A stretch of DNA of 64,000 nucleotides from Pedobacter hiemivivus (GTDB taxonomy: Bacteria; Bacteroidota; Bacteroidia; Sphingobacteriales; Sphingobacteriaceae). The DNA is taken from NCBI RefSeq assembly GCF_004331685.1, contig NZ_SJSM01000010.1, positions 123,415-187,414 of the forward strand, given 5' to 3'. Positions 17,049 to 27,167 of the stretch are shown here, piece after piece (position 1 is the stretch's first letter; the number at the start of each line of letters is the position of its first letter). Both the position numbers and the translations under genes were made by a program. The notes beneath the pieces were generated by a model that did no database searches, was not told the origin of the DNA, and saw nothing but the letters and a program-made list of their open reading frames with translations.

Positions 17049-20000
17049 GTGAACATTCGCGACCTGATCAACAGATACAAAACAGATGAGCGTATTGTAG
17101 CATTGGCAAAGGCCCTTAACGCGGGCAAAGGCACCAAACTTCAGCTTAAAGGCTTGGTGGGTTCTGCCGATGCAACAATTGCAGTGGCTACTTATTTTTT
17201 ATTACATAAGCCCCAATTATTTATACTTCCAGACCGGGAAGAAGCCTCGTATTTCCTTGCGGATTTGGAAAGCATACTCGATATAGAGGTATTACTTTTC
17301 CCCTCTTCTTTCCGCAAAGCATTCGATTTTACCCAGGTTGATACGGCCAATGTATTGGCCCGCGCAGAGGTTTTAAATGAGTTAAATCATCACTCAGAAT
17401 ACGGAAAGATTGTCGTTTCTTATCCCGAAGCCATCGCCGAAAAGGTAATTGACCGCGCAGTACTCGAAAAAAATACGCTCGAAATTAGCTTAAATGCCAA
17501 ATTAGGTATTGATTTCATCAACGAGTTTCTATTCGATTATGATTTTAATAGAACGGATTTTGTATACGAACCGGGACAGTTTTCTATCCGAGGTGGTATT
17601 GTAGATATCTTCTCCTTTTCCCATGATCTCCCTTACCGTATAGAGTTCTTTGGTGATATTGTAGAAAGCATCCGTACATTTGAAATAGAAAGTCAGCTTT
17701 CTGTTGAGGACGTAAAAACGCTCACGATCATCCCTAATGTGCAGTCTAAATACCTCACAGAAAACAACATCAGCATACTGGATTATATAGAAAAAGATAC
17801 CCAGTTATGGTTTAAGGATGTCGAGTTCACTTTAGATGTCGTTAAAAGCGGGCATAAAAAAGCCGTTGAACTTTGGAAAGCGCTTCCTGCAAAAGAAAAG
17901 CAGGAAAATGCGGACTGGATAGATCCCAAATTCTCTTTTACAGATGAGAAAATGATGGCAGATATGTTCCAGGATTTCGCCTTGATTGAATTTGGTAAGC
18001 AGTTTTTCTATAAAACCGAGCATGTTTTTCAATTCGAAACCAAACCACAACCTTCCTTTAACAAAGATTTCAATTTACTGATTCATAACCTTAAAGAGAA
18101 CGAAAAGCAAGGCCTGCATAACTTTATATTTAGCTCATCGACCAAACAAACAGAGCGGCTATACGCCATATTGGACGATATTGATAAAACAGCCAAGTTT
18201 ACTCCGATAAACATACCGCTTAGAGAAGGCTTTATTGATGGCCAGCAAAAGCTTGCTTTTTATACAGACCACCAAATATTCGATCGTTTTTACAAATACA
18301 AGCTTAAAAGAGGCTATCAGCGTAGTCAGGCTATTACCCTAAAAGAGCTGAGAGACCTTAAGCCTGGCGATTTTGTAACCCATATAGACCACGGTATAGG
18401 CAAATATGCCGGTCTGGAAAAGGTAGAAGTAAACGGTAAAACTCAGGAAATGATCCGGCTTGTTTATGCTGATAATGACCTGTTGTATGTAAATATCAAC
18501 TCCTTAAACCGCATTGCAAAATACAGCGGCAAGGATGGCACAGCGCCAAAAATGAATAAACTAGGCACAGAAGCCTGGGATAAGCTTAAAAAGAACACTA
18601 AAAAAAAAGTTAAAGACATTGCCCGCGATCTGATTAAGCTATATGCACTAAGAAAATCGCAGGTAGGAACCGCCTTTAGTCCGGATGGATACCTCGAAAC
18701 CGAGCTGGAAGCTTCATTTATTTATGAAGATACCCCAGATCAGGAAAAAGCAACCAGCGATGTAAAAAAGGATATGGAAGCTCCACATCCTATGGATAGG
18801 CTAGTGTGTGGTGATGTAGGCTTTGGCAAAACAGAAATTGCTATCAGAGCTGCCTTTAAAGCCGTTGCAAACGGCAAACAGGCAGCAGTGTTAGTGCCAA
18901 CTACTATTTTGGCCCTACAACACTTTAAAACCTTTTCAGCACGTTTAAAAGATTTCCCTTGTACAGTCGATTATATCAACCGTTTTAAAACCAACAAACA
19001 AATTAAAGAAACCCTGGCCAAACTTGCCGAAGGGAAGGTTGATATCGTAATCGGCACACACCGCTTACTGAGCAAAGATGTAAAGTTCAAAGATCTGGGC
19101 ATCATGATTATTGATGAGGAGCAGAAATTTGGTGTAACCTCCAAAGAAAAGTTAAGGGCTCTAAGGGTAAATGTAGACACACTAACCCTTACTGCAACGC
19201 CAATACCACGTACTTTACATTTCTCTTTGATGGGTGCACGCGATTTGTCCATCATGAGCACACCACCACCGAACAGGCAGGCTGTAAATACTGAACTGCA
19301 TGTTTTTAATGATAAACTGATCCAGGAATCTATACAATTTGAATTAGACAGGGGCGGGCAGGTATTCTTTATCCATAACCGTGTTAACGATCTGCCACAA
19401 TTAGGCGGATTAATTAAAACCCTGGTGCCAAAAGCACGTATCGGTATTGCGCACGGTCAGTTAGACGGTGATCAGCTAGAAGATGTAATGCTTGATTTCA
19501 TCAATGGAGAAAAGGATGTATTAGTAGCCACAACCATTATTGAGGCCGGTTTGGACATTCCAAATGCCAATACCATCATCATCAACCACGCCCATATGTT
19601 TGGTCTAAGCGATTTGCATCAAATGCGGGGCAGGGTCGGCCGATCTAACAAAAAAGCCTTCTGCTATTTGTTAAGTCCACCATTGTCAACCCTTACTTCC
19701 GAAGCGCGCAAACGCCTTAGCGCCATTGAAGAGTTTTCAGACCTTGGGAGCGGTTTTAATATTGCAATGAGGGATTTAGATATCCGAGGGAGTGGAAACC
19801 TCTTAGGGGCAGAGCAAAGTGGCTTTATTGCCGAAATAGGTTTCGAAATGTACCACAAAATTTTGGATGAAGCCATTCAGGAGCTAAAATCCGATGAGTT
19901 TAAAGATCTCTTTAAAGATGAACCTTTACGCCCATTTGTGAATTATACCCAGGTGGACACCGACCTGGAGCTTTATATTCCTGATGATTATGTAACCAAT

Positions 20001-20390
20001 ATCACCGAGAGATATAACCTGTATACAGAGCTTTCTAAGATCGAAAACGAAACTCAGTTAAAAGCCTTTGAACTTTCCTTAAAAGATCGTTTTGGCCCCG
20101 TTCCTGAGCCTGTAAATACCATGTTAAGTGTATTAAGGTTACAATGGGTAGCCAAAAAACTCGCTTTTGAAAAGCTAAGCTTTAAAAAGGGAGTTTTACG
20201 CGGTTATTTCATTATCGACAAACAATCGGCATTTTTTGATTCCATAATGTTCAATAAAATATTGCATTTTGCACAAATCCACCCGCGTTTATGCAACCTT
20301 AAAGAGGTTAAAGATTCGTTGCGCATTGCCTTTGACAATCTGAAAACCGTTGATGAAGCCGTTGAAATGCTTCAAATGGTAGTCAACTAA
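17049..20390 (+). CDS. mfd: transcription-repair coupling factor Mfd
   Basis: Removes RNA polymerase stalled at DNA lesions and recruits UvrABC. The 1113 residues show, in order, the UvrB-like N-terminal modules, the RNA polymerase-interacting CarD-like domain (LKPGDFVTHIDHGIGKYAGL), a RecG-type helicase with Walker A GDVGFGKTE and the DEEQ box IIDEEQKFGV, motif III TATPIPRTL, and a TRCF C-terminal domain. Start codon is GTG. The first residues (NIRDLINRYK) fit the family's beginning, so the start is well placed. Length is normal. Confidence 0.95.
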   Translation: MNIRDLINRYKTDERIVALAKALNAGKGTKLQLKGLVGSADATIAVATYFLLHKPQLFILPDREEASYFLADLESILDIEVLLFPSSFRKAFDFTQVDTANVLARAEVLNELNHHSEYGKIVVSYPEAIAEKVIDRAVLEKNTLEISLNAKLGIDFINEFLFDYDFNRTDFVYEPGQFSIRGGIVDIFSFSHDLPYRIEFFGDIVESIRTFEIESQLSVEDVKTLTIIPNVQSKYLTENNISILDYIEKDTQLWFKDVEFTLDVVKSGHKKAVELWKALPAKEKQENADWIDPKFSFTDEKMMADMFQDFALIEFGKQFFYKTEHVFQFETKPQPSFNKDFNLLIHNLKENEKQGLHNFIFSSSTKQTERLYAILDDIDKTAKFTPINIPLREGFIDGQQKLAFYTDHQIFDRFYKYKLKRGYQRSQAITLKELRDLKPGDFVTHIDHGIGKYAGLEKVEVNGKTQEMIRLVYADNDLLYVNINSLNRIAKYSGKDGTAPKMNKLGTEAWDKLKKNTKKKVKDIARDLIKLYALRKSQVGTAFSPDGYLETELEASFIYEDTPDQEKATSDVKKDMEAPHPMDRLVCGDVGFGKTEIAIRAAFKAVANGKQAAVLVPTTILALQHFKTFSARLKDFPCTVDYINRFKTNKQIKETLAKLAEGKVDIVIGTHRLLSKDVKFKDLGIMIIDEEQKFGVTSKEKLRALRVNVDTLTLTATPIPRTLHFSLMGARDLSIMSTPPPNRQAVNTELHVFNDKLIQESIQFELDRGGQVFFIHNRVNDLPQLGGLIKTLVPKARIGIAHGQLDGDQLEDVMLDFINGEKDVLVATTIIEAGLDIPNANTIIINHAHMFGLSDLHQMRGRVGRSNKKAFCYLLSPPLSTLTSEARKRLSAIEEFSDLGSGFNIAMRDLDIRGSGNLLGAEQSGFIAEIGFEMYHKILDEAIQELKSDEFKDLFKDEPLRPFVNYTQVDTDLELYIPDDYVTNITERYNLYTELSKIENETQLKAFELSLKDRFGPVPEPVNTMLSVLRLQWVAKKLAFEKLSFKKGVLRGYFIIDKQSAFFDSIMFNKILHFAQIHPRLCNLKEVKDSLRIAFDNLKTVDEAVEMLQMVVN

Positions 20391-20400
20391 ATCCATTAAA

Positions 20401-20619
20401 ATGAACCCACAGTTATTACAAGACCTGGTTACGATGCAAATGCCTTTCGGCAAATATAAAGGTCGAATTATATGTGATTTACCCGAATCCTACCTGGTCT
20501 GGTTTCATCAGGAAGGATTTCCACCAGGTAAACTTGGCGAAATGATTGCCACACTTTACGAAATCAAATTAAATGGACTGGAATACTTATTAGAGCCTTT
20601 AAAGAAAAAGAAGTACTAA
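20401..20619 (+). CDS. DUF3820 family protein
   Basis: A 72-residue protein with the DUF3820 core MPFGKYKGRIICDLPESYLVWF, cited as MPFGKYKG then DLPESYLVWF. The family is of unknown function, sometimes linked to a nuclease-like fold. It starts 10 bases after mfd and ends in KKKKY. Its last 4 bases overlap the convergent cdsA stop. Confidence 0.85.
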   Translation: MNPQLLQDLVTMQMPFGKYKGRIICDLPESYLVWFHQEGFPPGKLGEMIATLYEIKLNGLEYLLEPLKKKKY

Positions 20620-21425
20620 TTAAGGATCAAATACAGATAGGTATAAACTACGGGAGCAGCAATCAAAAGTCCGTCAAAACGATCTAAAAAGCCTCCATGA
20701 CCTGGTAATATGTTTCCTGAGTCTTTTACATTAAGGCTTCGTTTAAGCATGGATTCTACCAGATCTCCTAATGTCCCAAAGCCAACGATCAAAACGGCCA
20801 TTCCACCAAATACCAATGGATTGATTTCCGTAAAGAATAAAGATATCACATAAGAAACCACCACACTGGTAAACACACCTCCTAAAAAGCCTTCCCATGA
20901 TTTTTTAGGTGAATGACGTTCAAATAACCTTGTTTTACCAAACTTAACACCAAAAAGATACTGACCAGTATCACTGGCCCAAAGCATCAATAAAAAGGAT
21001 AGGGGTAAGTGAAAATTGTATTCAGCCTGATTTTGTATAAATCCTAAGGAATAAAAAAAGCAAAAAGGCACTGTAACGTAAACAAAGCCTACAAATGTGT
21101 ACGAAATATTAGAAAAAGGTATCTTTTCCTTTTTATACAATTCGCTGATAAACACAGAGAAAATCAACGGCACAATCAGCAACATAAACTTAGTTTCGAA
21201 CTGTAACAGGTGATAGCCCGCAGTCATTAGAAATATCAATGCTGCAGCAAACAATGCAATGTTTCTATGCGGTCTGATACCTGCAGTTTTAATCATATTA
21301 AAGAATTCCAGCAAGGCAGCCAGACTCAAAATCAGATAGAAAAAAGTAAAAGTATAGCCCCCTAAAAAGATGGAGCCCAGCATCACTATAGTAAAGAAAA
21401 AAGCAGTTATTGCCCTCGTTTTCAT
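20616..21425 (-). CDS. cdsA: phosphatidate cytidylyltransferase
   Basis: Integral membrane enzyme that makes CDP-diacylglycerol from phosphatidate and CTP, the branch point of phospholipid synthesis. The 269 residues are mostly hydrophobic, with about 8 segments. The CTP-transferase signature is present toward the C-terminus: SPKKSWEGFLGG then DLVESMLKR and LPGHGGFLDRFDG. Overlaps the CPBP gene start by 4 bases (translational coupling) and the DUF3820 gene tail by 4 bases on the other strand. Confidence 0.95.
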   Translation of the reverse strand: MKTRAITAFFFTIVMLGSIFLGGYTFTFFYLILSLAALLEFFNMIKTAGIRPHRNIALFAAALIFLMTAGYHLLQFETKFMLLIVPLIFSVFISELYKKEKIPFSNISYTFVGFVYVTVPFCFFYSLGFIQNQAEYNFHLPLSFLLMLWASDTGQYLFGVKFGKTRLFERHSPKKSWEGFLGGVFTSVVVSYVISLFFTEINPLVFGGMAVLIVGFGTLGDLVESMLKRSLNVKDSGNILPGHGGFLDRFDGLLIAAPVVYTYLYLILN

Positions 21426-22330
21426 TCTGTTTTATTTTTAAAGTATCGGAATAGTAAAAAAGTTAATATTGCACTAATCACATAGCCATACCAGGCTATA
21501 TCCATTGTTTTATCAGCTTCGGACAAAGGTATATTGTTTTTTTGCATATACCATGCAGCACACACCGCATATGCATTATTTATAAAATGACCAATTATCG
21601 CATACCACAAACTACCACTCCAAAAATAAAGATATCCAAAGGCCGCGCCTAGGAGCAATCGCGGCAAAAACCCGTAAAACTGCATATGGATCGCACTGAA
21701 TATAAAGGCAGCAAACCAAATGGCAACATGCGGATTGTTATACAGACGACTTAACGAACGCTGTAGTCCTCCTCTAAATAAAAGTTCCTCTGCAATAGCA
21801 GGCAACAATGCAATCATACCGATGTTAAGGAAAAACACACCAATATTATCCATTTTTAAGAGTGCTTTGGTTGTTTCCATCCCTTGATCCTCCGCTTCCT
21901 TCATCCATTTTTCTATCCCTTTAAAAGCTTCTGGTAATACCATTTTCTGGTTAATTTGAGTTACCCATTCCAAAACGGGCATCGCACAAATCATGATCAG
22001 CAAAACGATAAAAAGCAATTCGCCCTTTGGTCTTTTAAAACCATAAAATACATCCAGCTTTTTTCCCTCTGTCTTAGCTAATAAAAGTGCTGGAACTACA
22101 AAAAGACCAATTTGTTGAGCTGTTAATAACATTCTTTGAGCAGGTAGATAATAGGGGTTATTGCCAGTCATCCAACTCATATCTCTTAAAATACCACCAC
22201 CATACTGAAAATAGATTAGTGCAAGTGCTACAAATGATACTCCTGCCAAGCCAACAATGGCATAAAAAACAAGCATTAGTATCTGTATAAAAGGGTTATT
22301 CTCTTCCCTTATTTTTTGTATGGAGTTCAT
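21422..22330 (-). CDS. CPBP family intramembrane metalloprotease
   Basis: A 302-residue polytopic membrane protein of the CPBP (CAAX protease/bacteriocin-processing) family. The catalytic motifs are visible: EELLFRGGLQR (EExxxR), FSAIHMQFYGFLPR (FxxxH) and GHFINNAYA (HxxxN). Type II CAAX endopeptidases and bacteriocin self-immunity proteins belong to this fold; its natural target is unknown. The overlap with cdsA suggests one transcript and perhaps a role in membrane homeostasis, which is only inference. Confidence 0.85.
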   Translation of the reverse strand: MNSIQKIREENNPFIQILMLVFYAIVGLAGVSFVALALIYFQYGGGILRDMSWMTGNNPYYLPAQRMLLTAQQIGLFVVPALLLAKTEGKKLDVFYGFKRPKGELLFIVLLIMICAMPVLEWVTQINQKMVLPEAFKGIEKWMKEAEDQGMETTKALLKMDNIGVFFLNIGMIALLPAIAEELLFRGGLQRSLSRLYNNPHVAIWFAAFIFSAIHMQFYGFLPRLLLGAAFGYLYFWSGSLWYAIIGHFINNAYAVCAAWYMQKNNIPLSEADKTMDIAWYGYVISAILTFLLFRYFKNKTE

Positions 22331-22345
22331 TATTTGTAATATTTG

Positions 22346-22353
22346 TACCTTTG
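22346..22353 (+). promoter_or_regulatory. -7 element for the dus-apaG unit
   Basis: TACCTTTG matches TAnnTTTG and is 30 bases before the ATG at 22384. No clear -33 TTG at the expected spacing. Confidence 0.45.
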
Positions 22354-22383
22354 CTGCGTTAATTTTGGCTTGAAGATAGAGAA

Positions 22384-23391
22384 ATGTCGGTAAAGATAGG
22401 AAATATTGATCTGGGAGAATTCCCTTTATTGCTTGCTCCGATGGAAGATGTAAGCGATCCGCCTTTCCGTTTTGTATGTAAACAAAGCGGCGTGGATATG
22501 ATGTACACCGAATTTATATCCTCAGAAGGGCTAATTAGGGATGCAGCAAAAAGCAGGGCCAAGCTCGATATTTTCGAATATGAAAGACCAATTGGTATTC
22601 AAATATTTGGTAGCGAGATTGATCATATGCGTGAGGCAACTGAGATTGCTACGCTTGCCGGACCTGATTTAATGGACATCAATTACGGCTGTCCGGTTAA
22701 ACAAGTAGCCTGTAAAGGGGCCGGTTCTGCATTATTACAAGATATTGACAAAATGGTAAAAATGACAGAAGCTGTCGTTAAAGCCACCCATTTACCTGTA
22801 ACTGTTAAAACCAGGTTAGGTTGGGATGATACTACTAAAAATGTGGAAGAAGTTGCCGAGCGTTTACAGGATATTGGCATTCAAGCATTAACCATTCATG
22901 GTCGTACCAGAGCACAATTGTACAAAGGACAGGCAGATTGGACATTAATCAGGGAGATTAAACGTAATCCAAGAATTAAGATTCCTATTTTTGGCAATGG
23001 AGATGTAGATAGCATTAAAAAAGCAGTAGACTGGCGCCTTGAATATGAGGTTGATGGCATTATGATCGGTAGAGCTGCCATTGGTTATCCTTGGATATTC
23101 AGGGAAATAAGGCACTTCTTTAATACCGGCGAAATTTTAGCCGGACCAACAATTGAAGAACGTGTTGCGGTATGTAGAACGCATTTTGAAAAATCAATTG
23201 CCTGGAAAGGACCAAGGGTTGGTATTTTTGAAATGAGAAGACATTATGCAAACTATTTTAAAGGAATACCCGACTTTAAAGCCTATAGAATGCAATTGGT
23301 AAAAGAAGAAAATATAGATACTATTCATAGTATTTTAGACGAAATAGCAGATAAATATCAACATGTTTTCACTAATGGTGAAATGGCCTGA
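22384..23391 (+). CDS. dusB: tRNA-dihydrouridine synthase (DusB type)
   Basis: FMN-dependent enzyme that reduces uridines in the tRNA D-loop. The 335-residue chain begins with LLLAPMEDVSDPPFR, then YTEFISSEGL, and has the catalytic cysteine in INYGCPVKQV (Cys103), followed by GAGSALL. LTIHGRTRAQ and the FMN phosphate-binding segments GNGDV and GIMIGRAAIGYPWIF are also present. The sequence is nearest to DusB among the Dus groups, as is typical for Bacteroidota. apaG follows 34 bases later. Confidence 0.92.
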   Translation: MSVKIGNIDLGEFPLLLAPMEDVSDPPFRFVCKQSGVDMMYTEFISSEGLIRDAAKSRAKLDIFEYERPIGIQIFGSEIDHMREATEIATLAGPDLMDINYGCPVKQVACKGAGSALLQDIDKMVKMTEAVVKATHLPVTVKTRLGWDDTTKNVEEVAERLQDIGIQALTIHGRTRAQLYKGQADWTLIREIKRNPRIKIPIFGNGDVDSIKKAVDWRLEYEVDGIMIGRAAIGYPWIFREIRHFFNTGEILAGPTIEERVAVCRTHFEKSIAWKGPRVGIFEMRRHYANYFKGIPDFKAYRMQLVKEENIDTIHSILDEIADKYQHVFTNGEMA

Positions 23392-23425
23392 TTTTTGAAA
23401 ACTATTTATTAAATGATAAGTTAAA

Positions 23426-23812
23426 ATGGTTACTGCTATTACATTAGGCGTTAAGATTTCGGTAGAAACAACTTACCAGGAAGAACATTCAAATCCTGCA
23501 AGTGGACATTTTATGTTCGCATATAGAATCACTATAGAGAATTTAACAGATTACGCCGTTCAGCTAAAAAGAAGACAATGGTTTATTTTCGACTCTAATG
23601 GCTCACAAAGAGACGTTGAAGGCGAAGGTGTGGTAGGAGAGCAGCCAGTAATTGAGCCTGGTCAAAGACATTCCTATGTATCTGCTTGTAACTTAAATAC
23701 CGATATGGGTAGTATGAGTGGCAATTACCTGATGCACAGGGAAGCCGATAACTCCGATTTTATTGTAGATATTCCAAAATTTGAACTGATTGTTCCTTAT
23801 CGCTTAAACTAA
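23426..23812 (+). CDS. apaG: ApaG family protein
   Basis: A 128-residue single-domain beta-sandwich protein. It has the family signature stretches FAYRITIENLTDYAVQLKRR (in parts: YRITIENLT, then VQLKRRQW) and GEGVVGEQPVIEPG, and ends in the family's YLMHREADNSDFIVDIPKF region. The Co2+/Mg2+ efflux label comes from Salmonella CorD; the molecular role is not known. Separated by 34 bases from dusB, and its stop is next to that of the convergent YugP-like gene. Confidence 0.92.
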   Translation: MVTAITLGVKISVETTYQEEHSNPASGHFMFAYRITIENLTDYAVQLKRRQWFIFDSNGSQRDVEGEGVVGEQPVIEPGQRHSYVSACNLNTDMGSMSGNYLMHREADNSDFIVDIPKFELIVPYRLN

Positions 23813-23813
23813 A

Positions 23814-24506
23814 CTATTTATTTCTACCGAATAGGACAGAGGCGTAGTAAAACAGATTTGCCAACGAACCTAAAGCCGCTACTACATAAGTCATAGCTGC
23901 CCACCAAAGAGCATCTTTAACTTGGCTATGTTCTTCAGTCGTGTACAATACTTCTTTATTGTTTTTTAACCACAATAGCGCCCTTTTACTGGCATCAAAT
24001 TCCACAGGGAGGGTAACAATGCTAAATACAGTAATTAAGGACAAGCCCGCAACGCCTATACCCAATACAATAGGGTTAAAAGTAAAAGCAATTAACAAAA
24101 CACCTATAATAAGTACCCATTGCATCAAGTTTGAGGTAATGCTAACCACCGGTACCATATCAGACCTCAGTTTTAACCAATGATAAGATCTGGCGTGTTG
24201 TACAGCATGGCCACATTCGTGCGCAGCTACGGCAGCAGCAGCAACACTCCGTCCATAATAAACATCTGTACTTAAATTTACGGTCTTATCTTCAGGATTG
24301 TAATGATCGGATAAAGCTTTATCCGTACTCATCACCTTTACATCAAATATTCCATTATCGTGCAACATTTTCTCTGCCACTTCCTTTCCCGAAAACTCTG
24401 AATTTAACTGCATTTCGGCATATTTTGAAAACCTGTTTCTAAATCGCCACTGCACAAACATGCTAACTATCAGTATCGGAATTATCAAAATAATATAACT
24501 TCCCAT
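23814..24506 (-). CDS. YugP-like membrane zinc metallopeptidase
   Basis: A 230-residue membrane protein with one N-terminal hydrophobic segment, the zinc-binding HEXXH-like motif AAHECGHAVQHARSY, and two or three hydrophobic segments in the second half (MQWVLIIGVLLIAFTF and VLGIGVAGLSLITVFSIV). ASKRALLWL follows, as in the neutral zinc metallopeptidase (PF04298) family. Its biological substrate is not known. It ends within 2 bases of apaG and has a 239-base gap upstream. Confidence 0.85.
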   Translation of the reverse strand: MGSYIILIIPILIVSMFVQWRFRNRFSKYAEMQLNSEFSGKEVAEKMLHDNGIFDVKVMSTDKALSDHYNPEDKTVNLSTDVYYGRSVAAAAVAAHECGHAVQHARSYHWLKLRSDMVPVVSITSNLMQWVLIIGVLLIAFTFNPIVLGIGVAGLSLITVFSIVTLPVEFDASKRALLWLKNNKEVLYTTEEHSQVKDALWWAAMTYVVAALGSLANLFYYASVLFGRNK

Positions 24507-24745
24507 TTTATATAATGAATGTTTCCCTTAGCTATTAAACAAAAAGTGTTCCCATTTTATTTAAATGAAGATTTAAATCATTTTTACGCAGACAATTAGC
24601 ATTGTTTTAACAATCAGGGGCTATATTTTTTTTACGAATAAAATGGCTTTAAACGTCCTATATGTAACTATCCAAAAAATTAGTAGTAAATAAACATCAT
24701 TTGTTAATGCCATAGATTTTAATCATTTTTGATAAAAATATTAGT
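24507..24745. other. 239-base gap between the peptidase gene and rmuC
   Basis: AT-rich, without ORF or strong hairpin. It must contain divergent promoters for the two genes. None matches the TTG-N19-20-TAnnTTTG pattern well. Confidence 0.3.
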
Positions 24746-26068
24746 ATGGAAGCCTTTCTAATCCCCTTATTGATCATAATTTTAGTACTGCTTATCATTC
24801 TGTTTTTTAAAAAACCAGCGACTCAGGAAAATTCTGCAGCCTTGCTCGAATTAAAAGAGCAGGAAAATTTAAAAGCCATAAACTGGCTAAAAGAAGAAAA
24901 GCAAAAACTGGAAGATGAACTGAATGACCTGCGTTCTATTTTTATGACTGAACGGAGCAAAGTCATTAAAGCCGAAGAAAATTTATTGGCGCAGCAACAG
25001 AAACAATCTGAGCAGGAAAAATATATAGCTGAATTGCAATTGCGCTTTAAATTGGAATTTGAAAATATAGCCAATAAAGTACTGGAAGAAAAAACAGAAA
25101 AATTTACACTACAAAATAAAGCCAACCTCGATATTATTCTAAATCCATTAAAAGAAAATATTAAAGCATTTGAAGACAAAGTTGACAAAGTTTATAAAGC
25201 TGAATCCGATGAGCGAAATATTCTAAAAGGAGTGATCTCGCAACTAATGGATCAGAGTAAACAAATTCAGGAAGATGCCAATAATTTAACCCGGGCACTT
25301 AAAGGCGATAACAAGAAACAAGGGAACTGGGGAGAAGTTATACTTGAACGGGTTTTAGAACGCTCAGGTTTAGTAAAGGATAGAGAGTACCGGATACAAA
25401 CCAGTTTAAGCTCATCTGAAGGCTCCAGGATGCAACCGGATGTTATAATTGACCTTCCGGACGATAAACATATAGTAATCGATTCTAAGGTCTCTTTAAT
25501 CGCTTATGAACGATTGGTTACTGCAGATACGGATGAAGATAGAGAAACAGAGCTTAAACAGCATTTAAATTCTATCAAAGCACACATCCAGGGCTTATCT
25601 TCAAAAAATTACCACGAGCTGTATCAAATCAACTCACCCGATTTTGTATTGCTCTTCATTCCTATCGAATCTTCTTTCGGAATTGCCGTTCAAAAAGATG
25701 CCGAATTGTTTAATTATGCTTGGGATAGAAAAGTAGTCATTGTAAGCCCTTCAACCTTACTAGCCACTTTACGTACCATTGCCAGTATTTGGAAACAAGA
25801 AAGACAAAACAGAAATGTATTGGAAATTGCTCGTTTAAGCGGCAGTATGTATGATAAGTTTGTTGGTTTCTTAGCAGATATGGAAGGTATTGGTCGCAAC
25901 ATAAAGCTCAGCCAGGACGCTTATGATAAAGCACTTAACAAGTTATCCACAGGCTCAGGAAACCTTTCAAACACCTCAGAAAAGATCAAAAAATTAGGTG
26001 CCAAAGCCACAAAGCAGATTGACACCAAATTTTTAGATCCTATTTTGTCTTCAGACGAAGAATTATAA
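24746..26068 (+). CDS. rmuC: DNA recombination protein RmuC
   Basis: Family protein thought to limit inversions at short repeats, with a predicted nuclease fold. The 440 residues start with a single membrane segment (about 3-22, LIPLLIIILVLLIILFF). A coiled coil runs to about residue 180, and then comes the RmuC domain with NWGEVILERVLERSGL, QPDVIIDLP and VIDSKVSLIAYERL. The pattern of D-x(n)-D-S-K is that of PD-(D/E)XK nucleases. The last 6 bases overlap the convergent thiL gene. Confidence 0.92.
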   Translation: MEAFLIPLLIIILVLLIILFFKKPATQENSAALLELKEQENLKAINWLKEEKQKLEDELNDLRSIFMTERSKVIKAEENLLAQQQKQSEQEKYIAELQLRFKLEFENIANKVLEEKTEKFTLQNKANLDIILNPLKENIKAFEDKVDKVYKAESDERNILKGVISQLMDQSKQIQEDANNLTRALKGDNKKQGNWGEVILERVLERSGLVKDREYRIQTSLSSSEGSRMQPDVIIDLPDDKHIVIDSKVSLIAYERLVTADTDEDRETELKQHLNSIKAHIQGLSSKNYHELYQINSPDFVLLFIPIESSFGIAVQKDAELFNYAWDRKVVIVSPSTLLATLRTIASIWKQERQNRNVLEIARLSGSMYDKFVGFLADMEGIGRNIKLSQDAYDKALNKLSTGSGNLSNTSEKIKKLGAKATKQIDTKFLDPILSSDEEL

Positions 26069-27103
26069 TTTAAAGGCATTCCAGCCCTGTGCTTTCAATT
26101 CGTGCACTACATTAGATTTCGAAATCATCTTACATCCAGCGTTTTTCTCTGTGATGTGACCAATGATACTGATGTCTACATCATGCTTTAATTTTTCGTA
26201 ATCAGCTTGTTTAATGGTAAATAGCAATTCATAATCTTCACCACCATTTAAAGCACAAACCGTTGGATCAAGTCCTAATTCTCTCGCAGTTTGATAAGTC
26301 ATAGGGTCAATAGGGAACTTTTCCTCGTACAAAGTAACACCCTTATCAGATTGCTGACAGATGTGTAAAACCTCTGAAGCCAAACCATCCGAAACATCAA
26401 TCATTGAAGTAGGAACAATATTCATCTGCGCTAGCAAATCAACAATATCTCTACGACCTTCAGGCTTTAACTGACGCTCAATAATATAGTCTTTACCCTC
26501 CAGATCAGGCTGAATATTAGGGTTTTCTAAAAATATCTGCTTTTCTCTTTCTAGTATTTGTAAGCCTACATAAGCACCACCCAAATCGCCAGAAACACAC
26601 AAAAGATCACCTTCTTGCGCACCATTTCTATAACAAACAGTTCCTTTTTCGGCATGTCCAATACTGGTTACACTGATCACTAAACCTTGTTTGCTCGACG
26701 AAGTATCGCCGCCAATCAAATCAATATTAAATTTGTCGCAAGCCAGATGAATACCCTTATAAATTTCTTCAACAGCCTCTAGCGGAAATTTGCTCGACAA
26801 GCCAATGGAAACAGTAATCTGAGTGGCTATACCATTCATAGCATAAATGTCGCTTAGATTAACTTGCACAGCCTTGTAGCCTAAATGCATCAAGGGTACA
26901 TAAGCCAAATCAAAATGGATGCCTTCCAGCAACAAATCTGTAGAAATTAAAACTTCCTTATTTTCAAAGTTTAAAACTGCCGCATCATCACCAATACCTT
27001 TGATACTGCTTTGATGCTGTACCTTAAAATTATCTGTCAGGTGCTTAATCAGTCCGAATTCACCCAATTCAGCAAGTTCCGTACGCTCTTTATTTTCAAA
27101 CAT
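26063..27103 (-). CDS. thiL: thiamine-monophosphate kinase
   Basis: Phosphorylates thiamine monophosphate to the diphosphate cofactor. The 346 residues contain IKGIGDDAAVL near the N-terminus, VQVNLSDIYAMNG, the metal/ATP-binding GGDTSSS, SMIDVSDGLASE, and the C-terminal ALNGGEDYELLF, all typical for ThiL. No TPP riboswitch is seen upstream and no other thiamine genes are nearby. Confidence 0.94.
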   Translation of the reverse strand: MFENKERTELAELGEFGLIKHLTDNFKVQHQSSIKGIGDDAAVLNFENKEVLISTDLLLEGIHFDLAYVPLMHLGYKAVQVNLSDIYAMNGIATQITVSIGLSSKFPLEAVEEIYKGIHLACDKFNIDLIGGDTSSSKQGLVISVTSIGHAEKGTVCYRNGAQEGDLLCVSGDLGGAYVGLQILEREKQIFLENPNIQPDLEGKDYIIERQLKPEGRRDIVDLLAQMNIVPTSMIDVSDGLASEVLHICQQSDKGVTLYEEKFPIDPMTYQTARELGLDPTVCALNGGEDYELLFTIKQADYEKLKHDVDISIIGHITEKNAGCKMISKSNVVHELKAQGWNAFKL

Positions 27104-27167
27104 TATCTTATTCTTTTACAGTTAATTAACATAGTTACTAACATTCGTTTTTACAAAATTAAACCTA

